NCBI GenBank assembly: GCA_902459845.2
Contig: CABPSV020000360.1
Location: 1-18,219 of the forward strand
From: Hepatocystis sp. ex Piliocolobus tephrosceles
Taxonomy: Eukaryota > Apicomplexa > Aconoidasida > Haemosporida > Plasmodiidae
DNA length: 18,219 nucleotides
Direction of reading: 5' to 3'
Shown here: piece by piece, positions 9,491-17,867 of the stretch
Position numbering within the stretch: the first letter of the stretch is position 1
Layout: each line of letters begins with the position of its first letter
Made by a program: the position numbers and the translations under genes
The notes under the pieces: model-generated
The model's database searches: none
Seen by the model: the letters and a program-made list of their open reading frames with translations, nothing else
What the model was told of the DNA's origin: nothing

Positions 9491-9594
9491 CAAAAAAACT
9501 AAACAAAAAAACTAAACAAAAAAACTAAACAAAAAAACTAAACAAAAAAACTAAACAAAAAAACTGAACAAAAAAATTAAACAAAAAAACAAAA
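9491..9594 (+). repeat. 13-nt A-rich tandem array
   Basis: Seven copies of the 13-nt unit CAAAAAAACTAAA run from 9491 to 9581, with a decayed eighth. The first five are identical; the sixth has CTGAA and the seventh ATTAA. It lies about 410 nt upstream of the BRAP2 start. Confidence 0.9.
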
Positions 9595-9771
9595 GACTAT
9601 TTTATACGCATTTTTTGTAAATATATTTTTTTGTTTTTTATTTTTACACATCAGCTTTTGCATATTTTTCATTTGTGGCTTACTTCAATTTAGCACTATA
9701 TATATATATATATATATACACTTACATGTGCATTATGCACACAATATAAGTACTTTTTTTATTTTTATTCT

Positions 9772-9903
9772 GAAGTTTTTTTTGACGTTTGTTTTGAAGT
9801 TTTTTTTGACGTTTGTTTTGAAGTTTTTTTTGACGTTTGTTTTGAAGTTTTTTTTGACGTTTTATTTGACGTTTTTTTTGACGTTTTTTTTGAAGTTTAT
9901 TGT
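9772..9903 (+). repeat. 12-nt T-rich array with alternating 24-nt order
   Basis: Eleven contiguous 12-nt units of the form GAMGTTTKTTTT. The first seven alternate strictly between GAAGTTTTTTTT and GACGTTTGTTTT, forming a 24-nt higher-order repeat. The last four (GACGTTTTATTT, GACGTTTTTTTT twice, GAAGTTTATTGT) have lost that order. The array ends 98 nt before the BRAP2 start codon. It reads as a Phe/Leu/Thr/Lys ORF that I regard as spurious. Confidence 0.9.
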
Positions 9904-9964
9904 AAAAAGATTACTTTCTTTCTTTGTTCCGCCATTTTGTTATTACTACTTATATACATTATAT

Positions 9965-9999
9965 ATGTATATACATTTTAAATGATAAAAAAGGAATAG
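9965..9999 (+). promoter_or_regulatory. Two overlapping mini-uORFs abutting the BRAP2 start
   Basis: The first uORF (9965-9985, six codons plus TGA) overlaps the second (9982-9999, five codons plus TAG) through a shared ATGA. The second stops two bases before the BRAP2 ATG at 10002. If transcribed in the 5' UTR, this arrangement would require leaky scanning or reinitiation for BRAP2 synthesis. Presence in the mRNA is inferred. Confidence 0.4.
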
Positions 10000-10001
10000 C
10001 A

Positions 10002-11096
10002 ATGTTTTATGTTATTATATATACAGAAGAAAATGTTACTAAACTAAAAAAAAACACAACTTTATTTGAAAATATATATAATCGGAATGGACGTAAAGTG
10101 CCTAAAGAAATAACAATTTATGAGAATAATAACGATTTTTTTGAACAAGATAAAAATGAATGTTTGTTAAAAGAAAAAATAGAAGAAGAAACAAGAAAAA
10201 AAAAAAAAAAAAAAAATGAATGTGGGAAGTATAAATATCAATCATCATATGTTTTAAATAAAAATAAAATAATTTATTATACTTCTGTTTTTATCGAATT
10301 ATATATAAAAGAAAGTGACAATTTGGACTTATATTTAATTGAAGAAGAAGAAGATAAAAAAGAAAAGTTTGAACAAAATGAAATAAAATGTAACATTCAT
10401 CATAATCATAAAATAAAAAATGTACAAGACAAAAAAAAAAAAAAAAAAAAATTAAAAAAAGGTGGACTAGACACAACATGGAGGAAAGGAAAAAGGGCAA
10501 CAAAAAACAAAGTTAAATCCTATGTGGATGACAGTGATTGTAACAGTAATAATTGTAACAGTAACAATAATAACAATAATAGTAATAACAATAATAGTAA
10601 TAATAGTAATAACAATAATAGTAATAATAGCAATAACTTATATAGCATAAATAACTATAAAAATCATGATAATTTCTCTACTCCTAACAATAATTATGAA
10701 AGTACTTTTTCAGAACATTCTTCTTTTTCCTCTGACTGCTCTCCTTCTCCTTCTCCTTCTCTTTCTCCTTCTCCTTCTCCTTCTCCTTCTCCTTCTTCCT
10801 TTTCATCATGCACTACTCCTTCATTAAAATGTTCCCCCAGGACATCACCAACTATTAACTTACCATTACATAGATCACATATATTATTTATTCTATCATT
10901 ACCAATCCATTTTTCCTTTCAAGAGTTTTTTATTTTAATTAATAAATATATTGATTATATTTCTGTTTGTAAAATTTTCCGTTTAAAAAATAATTTTAAT
11001 TTTATGCAAAGCGAAAAAAACAAACAGGACCAAAAACAAAACCCCCCAGATAATAACTTATTTTTAAAAAATATATGCAAACACAATTTATATAAC

Positions 11097-11129
<33 letters not shown>

Positions 11130-13976
11130 GGCATTATTTATAAAACTGAAATGGACAACATAGAAAATTTTGATGAAAAAAATGATTATATTTCAATAAA
11201 TAAAAATAGTAAAATATCAACTACTATTTTTAAAAAAGATATAGATAAAAAAGTAAAACTATACAAACAATTGTATAATAATTTAAAAAAAAAATTAAAA
11301 AAAAAAAAAAAAATTGAAACATATTCAATTTTACTTTCATTTAAAACACAATTATATGCTGACATGTTTTATCAAAATTTCCATTGTAAAAATTTGAAAT
11401 TTTTAATTGAACAAAATATATCAACATCATCAAATGGGTCATCTTTATCTGATGGGTTATCATTACAAATGCCATCACAAAAGGTATCACAAAAGAAAAA
11501 TATAAAAGATGTTATTAATAAAAACTGGAATATTTATTGTGTATTTGTTAATTCCGTTTATTATATTTTATATGAAAATAATACAGAAATGCAGAAAAAT
11601 GGAAATGAATTAAAATATGTTTATCCGTTATCTAAAACGTCAAGTAATGACATAAATAAGTTAACTAATACAAATTCATTAAACATGTATGAAAATTATG
11701 ATAAAAAAGAAGACTATATTTTTTTGGATTCTGATATTGTACAAGAGGAATTCAAAAATGTGAAAGATTATTGTAGTGATAAATGTAGTGGTAAATGTAA
11801 TGGTGAATGTATTGAAAATGGGAAGAAAAACTATAGTAGCTATTCTATATTCGATAAAAATTCTTTTGAAAATAATCAACACAATATAAACAATTTAATA
11901 AAAAAAAAAATATATCCATTCACATTTTTTGATATAAATAAATATGAAAATATATATACTAACATTATAAAAGATTGCAATATATGTATATCTACTTGTT
12001 TAGTATGTATGGAACGATTAGATGATAATATTTATTTTATTCTTAGTAGAAATAAAGAATGGAGTTATATTGAAAAAGAAAATAGTAATTATTATGATCA
12101 TATTAACTTATCTTGTTTTGTTTGTGTATCAATATTTTTTTATTATGTTTTGTTAAAATTTGAAAATAACGATCATAATATTGATAGTTTTTTTTTTAAT
12201 TTTCAAAAGCAACTCGGCGAGGAAGGGGAGAAACAGAAAGAGGAGAAGAGGGAAGAGGATAAAAAGAAGGAGAAGGAAAAAAAGAAGGACGAAGAAAAAA
12301 AGAAGGACGAAGAAAAAAAGAAGGACGAAGAAAAAAAGAAGGACGAAGAAAAAAAGAAGGACGAAGAAAAAAAGAAAGACGAAGAAAAAAAGAAAGACGA
12401 AGAAAAAAAGAAGGAGGAAGAATGTGACAACGATAAAGAACTAATATACAAGGAGTTACAAACATATTTTCTTAATCATTATAATGTTGTGAAAAAAAAA
12501 AAAATATATAATTACATAAACAATGAAAACAACGAAAACAACGAAAACAACGAAAACAACGAAAATAACGAAAATAACGGAAACGACGAAAATAACGGAA
12601 ACGACGAAAATAACGGAAACGACGAAAATAACGGAAACGACGAAAAAAACAAAAAAAACGAAAAAAACGAAAAAAACGAAAAAAACGAAAAAAACGAAAA
12701 AAACGAAAAAAACGAAAACAACTGTAACGTGTTAAATGTTCATAAAAATTGGGACAACAAAATTAATAATATAATATATATACTGATCGAATTATATACA
12801 TTAATAAAAAACTTAAAATGTAAATATTGTAAAAATAATGACGATATATGGCTTTGTTTAATATGTGCTAATATAGGATGTAGTCGCTACAAAAAAAGTC
12901 ATGCAAAAATTCATAGTACAACATTTAACCATAATTATTGTATTAATTTAAAAACAAAACAAGTATGGAATTATTTGCAAGATAAGTTTATGGAAAAAAA
13001 TATATTCGATAATAGTATAGAGGATAGTGATGGTCCACCAAATTATTCTGTTTATTATTTTGATGAAAATATATATAAACAAAATTTTTTTAATTTTTAT
13101 AAAAATAATAATAATAATAATAGTAGTAGTAGTAGTAGTCATAATGATAGTAATGGTTCGAATAATTATGATCATAACAATTATAATTATGATTTAAAAA
13201 ATAAATATAATAAAAAAAAAAAAAAAAAAAAATCTCCTTTTTATTACCATGATGAAGAAAATGTACCCATAAATGGTGGACCAAATAGTGGACCAAATAG
13301 TGGACATAATAGCGGACCAAATAGTGGACCAAATAGTGGACATAATAGCGGACCAAATAGTGGACATAATAGCGAACCAACTAGCGGACATAATTGCTAC
13401 AACTACAATTATGAAGACATTTATCATATGAACAATTACATTGTGGATAATTACATTGTTGATAATGTGGAAAATAATTATTTTTTTGAATATAAAGATG
13501 AAATTTATAACAAAATAATTAATATATTTACTGATGATATATACATTAATGACAATTTAAAAAATGAACTTTTATATATTCTTTATTCACAATTGTCACA
13601 AGAATCTAACATATATAATAATATTTTAATTGATCTTCAATATAAATATCTGAATAATATAGAAAATAAAAAAAAAAAAATTAAAATTATTCGTGAACAT
13701 ATCAATCAAATAAAAAAAGAAAACAAACAAATTCAAAATTATAATCTTTATCTTGATAATAAAATTAAAAACAAAAAGAATGAAAAAACACAAATACAAA
13801 ACAAAATCAAATTTTTTAAAAATTTAAATAATAATATGTTAATATCGCAAAAAAAAACGGACCAAAATAAAACAAATGATGCAGAACATATGAATGACTT
13901 GAAAAAAATCAAGAGGCTCGATGAAACTATAGCCAAGCTGCAAAAGCAAATTGACGCAATGTTGTTAAATTTTTAA
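10002..13976 (+). CDS. BRAP2 (BRCA1-associated protein) homologue with rearranged RING
   Basis: A 1324-aa protein from the first in-frame ATG; the frame is open from about 9924 but has no ATG there. BRAP2/IMP family proteins combine an RRM-like BRAP2 domain, a RING, a ZnF-UBP and a C-terminal coiled coil, and act as ubiquitin ligases. The RRM-like domain is split by an insert: SLPIHFSFQEFFILINKYID (about 297-316), then YSILLSFKTQLYADMFYQNF (about 440). The RING begins CLVCMERLDD (C666, C669), but the central Cys/His ligands are absent before CFVC (C705, C708). ZnF-UBP is intact: CKYC (940-943), IWLCLICANIGCSRY, then the three His of SH, IH and NH. The C-terminus (about 1210-1324) is coiled coil ending LQKQIDAMLLNF. 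Human BRAP is about 590 aa. The excess is Asn tracts, a Ser-Pro repeat, KKKDEE, ENN/GND and NSGPNSGH repeats. Ligase activity is uncertain; ubiquitin binding is likely. Confidence 0.85.
10738..10800 (+). repeat. Ser-Pro coding microsatellite in BRAP2
   Basis: A 6-nt TCTCCT repeat encodes a run of Ser-Pro dipeptides (about residues 246-266) within a Ser-rich segment. It is strongly pyrimidine-rich on the sense strand, unlike the purine-rich coding sequence around it. Ser-Pro pairs are typical proline-directed kinase sites, but that use is only inferred. Confidence 0.85.
12280..12420 (+). repeat. 18-nt coding array (KKKDEE) in BRAP2
   Basis: Seven to eight copies of an 18-nt unit encode DEEKKK between the degenerate RING and the ZnF-UBP domain. 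The units differ mainly by AAG/AAA synonymous changes. It follows another Glu/Lys-rich stretch (from about 12223), so the segment is probably a long charged helix. Confidence 0.88.
12523..12720 (+). repeat. Asn/Glu coding arrays (ENN, GNDENN, NEK) in BRAP2
   Basis: Three adjoining arrays follow one another: 9-nt GAAAACAAC (ENN), 18-nt GGAAACGACGAAAATAAC (GNDENN), then 9-nt AAAAACGAA (KNE). They are presumably derived from one ancestral AAYGAA motif. The sense strand has almost no T, so the antisense gives a spurious Phe/Ser ORF. Confidence 0.88.
13276..13390 (+). repeat. 12/24-nt coding array (NSGP/NSGH) in BRAP2
   Basis: About nine 12-nt units encode GPNS or GHNS, partly in 24- and 36-nt higher-order groupings (AATAGTGGACCA, AATAGTGGACAT). 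The array lies between the ZnF-UBP domain and the C-terminal coiled coil. It is the only Gly/Pro-rich repeat in the window. Confidence 0.88.
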
Positions 13977-14716
13977 GTAAAAAAAAAAATCACACACATA
14001 TATGTACATTTATATATATATTTATATATATACATTTATATATACACTTCTACATAACTTTTTAGCCCGCCGTTTAAAAAAACTATATTGTTGTTATTTA
14101 TATTGCCCCGAATTTTTTTTTGATGATTTTTTTAGTTACGTTATGTTCGTGTTACAAAAAAAAAACTAAAAAATAAATGAATCAAAAATAAATTTGTTCT
14201 GTGACTAACATAAGCAAAACTAACAAAGTAGTAAAAATTTTGTGAAATTTTATTGCTGATACAAACTTTAAAAACGTAATACATCCATTACAAAAAAAAA
14301 AAAAAAAAAAAGAAACTAAAAAATTTTAATGTGTACAACGTATATTTCGGTATAAATGATTGTAACAAAAGAAATGATAAACGGTATAAGACCTTGAAAG
14401 CAAAAATGAACATATTATATATATATACATAAATTTACATACATTTTTTTTTTTTTTAAATCTTAAAAATATAAACTTTAAGAAGAAATAAATTATATAC
14501 GCTAAATGGTATCGATATAGTCACATTCAAAAAATGAATAAATTAAAGCAAAAAAAAAAAAAATAAAAAAAAATAAGGTAAGAAAAAAAAAAATATATTT
14601 ATATTACTACGCATGTAGCCATTTTTTTGTTCATGTTCTTGTGTAACTAGCCAAAAAAAAAAAAGAAAAAAATTATGAACAGTTAATGCGTGTAGCTATA
14701 CATATACATATAAATT

Positions 14717-14747
<31 letters not shown>

Positions 14748-14756
14748 CCTCAATAT
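13977..14756. other. Convergent 3' region between BRAP2 and RALP1
   Basis: About 780 nt holding both presumed 3' UTRs. Short patches richer in G+C (TAGCCCGCCG at about 14064, TTGCCCCG at about 14103) interrupt A and T runs. A poly(T) tract at 14718-14747 ends only 9 nt from the RALP1 stop codon, so the RALP1 mRNA would carry about 30 A right after its stop. No ORF or RNA gene is visible. Confidence 0.6.
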
Positions 14757-16574
14757 TTAAATAATATCATATAATAACTTGAACAATCTTTTTAAAGCCA
14801 TTTCTTCTTTAGCAAAAGTATCAAAAAAGCGATCTTTCATTGATTTCGAAATTTTAAAGTTGGATTTATATTTTGTAATATTATATTCATTTAAAGTTGA
14901 TGAATTTTTTTTATAATTGGTCGGTACTTGTGTGTTATTTTTAACATTAAAATTGTGATGTTGCATAAATATTTCCTTATCAATAACATTATCACTGTTA
15001 TTGTCATTATTGTTATTATTATCACTATCACCCCCATCATTGTCACCTCCATCATTATTATCACCATCACCTATATCTGTTTTATCCCTATTTTTATAAA
15101 TAGTATGAACACTTATATCTCTCAATGAACTTTGTGCATCACTAAGTTTGTTTTCAATAGCTTGTAACAAATCTCCTTGTCCTTGTATATTATTATAAAC
15201 AATATTTCCTGTATTTTTTAATTCAATTGAAAAGTTTAATAAGTTTGATACAATATTTTGTGCTAAATCTACTCTTTGTGAACCTCCAGCTTCTTTATTT
15301 TCATTAATTAGACGTACAGCTATACTTCTTAATTCATTTGATTTGTTTAATAACATATCAATTATATTTTTGCTTAATTCATGTTGTAACATTTCTTTAT
15401 TTAACAATTCACCTTCTAAATCTAATATTTTTTTTATTATTTTTAAATATTTTTTTTGATTTTCTGTTATACTCTCTGAATCAATTAATTCGCTTAAAAT
15501 ACTATTCATTTTTTCCCAATCTGCAGATGTTACATTTTCTTCATTATTTGTGTTTTCATTATTATTACCAGTTTGATCATTTTCTCTATCTCCCCCAATA
15601 ATTATATCTATTTCACCTGATCTATCATGATTGCCTTCATCTCTATTTTCATCATTACTATCATCCCCTCTATTATCAGTAGGTTCTTCAGATTCACCTG
15701 GCATCATTAACGAAATGTCTAAACCTCCTTTACCCCCTGTCTCTGTTTTTAATTTATTTCCACTACTAACCATTTTTCTTTTCAAACTATTTGGTTCTGT
15801 AAGATTTAAAAATGAAGAGTTTGTTTCATTATTTCCTGTTTTTTGTAAATGTAATTTATTTTTATTAGCATTTATCATGTTTATTTGTTTTGGTAATGTA
15901 ACCTTTTCATATATTGTATAATTTTCACTCAAATAAGTAACAAAATCATTAAAATTTACTTTTTGTTTATGTAATATATCTTTAATATTTTTTAAAATAC
16001 GTATTAATAAAGCTTTTCTTTTTCTTTCATCTTCTAACATATTTACATTATTATCGTCTTTATTATCCATATCGTCATTATTATTTACATTGGATTTATC
16101 ACTCAATAACATTGCCTTATTTAATTCTGCAATATTTGCAAAACTATTATTTTTTTGTTTATTTAAAAGATTTTTACTTAATTCTTCAAAATTGTCTACA
16201 TTGAATATACCTTCTGTTTCTTTTTTCTTTTCATTATATGCATCTTCTGTAAATTCTTCATTTTCCACTCCCATATTTTTACCTACTACTCCATTACCTG
16301 AAACATTTACATTACGATTCACTTCACTAATATTACTATTACTCACACCATGTTCTTTAGTAGTATTACTAACTACTTTCTTACAATTAGTTGTGGATAA
16401 TTGTCTAACATTTTTCACTCCTCTCTGTGCATCTGAATTATTAACATTTTTTTTATTACATTCATTTACTGTCGTATTTTTGGGTGATTGTATTTCAGAA
16501 TACGCCCATACACACGTATTAAAACTAACGACAACGTAAAGAAAAAGTATGTAATAGCAATACACACACTTCAT
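14757..16574 (-). CDS. RALP1: Secreted coiled-coil protein, probable RALP1 (rhoptry-associated leucine zipper-like protein 1)
   Basis: A 605-aa, single-exon protein. The start is the ATG at 16574 in A-rich context, with no upstream ATG nearby. Residues 1-24 form a signal peptide (MKCVYCYYILFLYVVVSFN, then TCVWA before the likely cleavage site), so it enters the secretory route. The mature part has only two Cys (C39, C64). It has Asn-rich and acidic segments (about 295-348; Asp/Asn/Gly run about 500-530). A helical segment at about 365-425 shows Leu/Ile at seven-residue spacing (LKIIKKILDLEGELL, onward). There is no transmembrane segment or GPI signal at the C-terminus. In P. falciparum, RALP1 is a rhoptry-neck protein of merozoites involved in erythrocyte invasion. 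The assignment rests on architecture and on my recollection that RALP1 lies in a similar chromosome 7 neighbourhood. Another secreted coiled-coil protein is possible. Confidence 0.6.
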   Translation of the reverse strand: MKCVYCYYILFLYVVVSFNTCVWAYSEIQSPKNTTVNECNKKNVNNSDAQRGVKNVRQLSTTNCKKVVSNTTKEHGVSNSNISEVNRNVNVSGNGVVGKNMGVENEEFTEDAYNEKKKETEGIFNVDNFEELSKNLLNKQKNNSFANIAELNKAMLLSDKSNVNNNDDMDNKDDNNVNMLEDERKRKALLIRILKNIKDILHKQKVNFNDFVTYLSENYTIYEKVTLPKQINMINANKNKLHLQKTGNNETNSSFLNLTEPNSLKRKMVSSGNKLKTETGGKGGLDISLMMPGESEEPTDNRGDDSNDENRDEGNHDRSGEIDIIIGGDRENDQTGNNNENTNNEENVTSADWEKMNSILSELIDSESITENQKKYLKIIKKILDLEGELLNKEMLQHELSKNIIDMLLNKSNELRSIAVRLINENKEAGGSQRVDLAQNIVSNLLNFSIELKNTGNIVYNNIQGQGDLLQAIENKLSDAQSSLRDISVHTIYKNRDKTDIGDGDNNDGGDNDGGDSDNNNNNDNNSDNVIDKEIFMQHHNFNVKNNTQVPTNYKKNSSTLNEYNITKYKSNFKISKSMKDRFFDTFAKEEMALKRLFKLLYDII

Positions 16575-16727
16575 TTTTTTTTTAATATTAAAATGTTCAC
16601 CAAAAAAAAAAGGGAAAAAAAGGGAAAAAAAGGGAAAAAAAGGAAAAATATATTTTATTTTTTTTTTATTTTTTTTTTATTTTTTTTTTACTATTCACTT
16701 TATGGCAGCGTAAAAGTATGTAAATCT

Positions 16728-16761
<34 letters not shown>

Positions 16762-16900
16762 CTACTTCTAAGTTAGCATACTAATAAAAGCATTCTATGC
16801 AATAGTTTTATCATATTACAAAAAAATATATACTAATAAGTTTTATGTAATTAATGTCACTTGCAGCAAAATAAAATTGATTAAATTATAATAAAAATGT

Positions 16901-17028
16901 AAAAAATTAATGCATAAAAAATTAATGCAAAAAAATTAATACATAAAAAATTAATGCATAAAAAATGGATGCATAAAAAAATGGATGCATAAAAAATGGA
17001 TGCACAAAAAACAAATGCATAAAAAAAT
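16901..17028 (+). repeat. 15-nt TGCATAAAA tandem array upstream of RALP1
   Basis: About eight imperfect copies of ATTAATGCATAAAAA. Later copies read ATGGATGCATAAAAA. One copy has TGCAC (17001-17005) instead of TGCAT, creating a GTGCA on the RALP1 sense strand. It lies about 330-450 nt upstream of the RALP1 start codon. Confidence 0.85.
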
Positions 17029-17213
17029 TATTTATAATTCAGACAACACATGAAGAGTGTTATTTAAATTAATTTCCTACATATTTATACAAATATATAC
17101 TTTAACTAATATTTCATTTTTATTTATATATTTTTATATTTGTTTTTTTCTTTATTTTAATATCACAAATAATTATTAAAAAAAAAAAAAAAAAAATCAA
17201 CAAACAAACAGAC

Positions 17214-17410
17214 AGAAAAACTGAAGAGAAAAAAACTGAAGAGAGAAAAACTGACGAAAGAAAAACTGAAGAGAGAAAAACTGACGAGAGAAAAACTGAC
17301 GAGAGAAAAAATGACGAGAGAAAAACTGACGAGAGAAAAACTGACGAAAGAAAAACTGACGAGAGAAAAACTGACGAAAGAAAAACTAACAGAAAGAAAA
17401 ACTAACAGAA
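17214..17410 (+). repeat. 15-nt minisatellite (CTGACGAGAGAAAAA)
   Basis: About twelve copies of a 15-nt unit, with CTGAAGAG, CTGACGAA and CTGACGAG variants, ending in CTAACAGAAAGAAAAA units. The plus strand has one frame that stays open across the array as KTDER/KTEER pentapeptides, but no ATG opens it. It lies about 640-840 nt upstream of RALP1. Confidence 0.88.
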
Positions 17411-17813
17411 AGAAAAACAGATGACAGAAAAGCAAACAAACAAACAAACAAACAAATAAATAAACAGAATAAATAAACAGAATAAATAAACAGAACAAAA
17501 CATAACACAATTTTTATTTATTATACTATATACTATGACGTGATTTTTTTTTTTTTTTTTTTTTTTTCCATAATGTTTAGTAATATAATAGACATGTATG
17601 TATACACTATCAATATATCCGTACACCCACAAAATAAATACTAACAAATATTTACTAAAAAAAAATATATAAATAAATAAATATAAATTAACAAATGTAA
17701 AATGATAAATATTACTGAATAAAAGATTCTAAACATACACATATGCAAATGTATGTACGTAAATATATATGCGTAATTATTTAATTTTTTTAAATAAACA
17801 GACAAACAAAACA

Positions 17814-17814
<1 letters not shown>

Positions 17815-17865
<51 letters not shown>
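17815..17865. repeat. 51-nt poly(A) tract
   Basis: The longest uninterrupted homopolymer in the window, upstream of RALP1. It marks a likely nucleosome-poor site and a place where sequenced length may be wrong. Confidence 0.9.

Positions 17866-17867
<2 letters not shown>

Larger units (their letters stand above)
7423..10001. other. Divergent intergenic region between OLA1 and BRAP2
   Basis: About 2.6 kb shared by the two divergent genes, with presumably both promoters and 5' UTRs. It contains T tracts (7630-7674, 8477-8498), a minisatellite with 44-nt higher-order units (7990-8106), (AT)n runs (8297-8322, 9276-9321, 9440-9470), a 13-nt array (9491-9594) and a 12-nt array (9772-9903). The stretch from about 8800 to 9240 is mostly free of simple repeats but has no convincing ORF, tRNA or snoRNA boxes. 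An imperfect repeat lies at 8645-8665 and 8696-8720. Confidence 0.6.

Noticed and set aside
9728..9985. Plus-strand ORF with FLTFVLKF repeats
   Set aside because: It is produced by the 12-nt T-rich array; no domain or signal beyond the repeat. Only its last ATG (9965) is of interest, as a uORF.
9924..10001. N-terminal extension of the BRAP2 ORF
   Set aside because: The frame is open but starts with TTG, not ATG, and the sequence looks like 5' UTR. The first in-frame ATG is 10002.
12196..12721. Antisense Phe/Ser-rich ORFs within BRAP2
   Set aside because: They are the reverse strand of the KKKDEE and ENN coding arrays.
14118..14215. Possible C/D-box snoRNA (TGATGA at about 14120)
   Set aside because: No D-box CTGA and no terminal stem could be found downstream.
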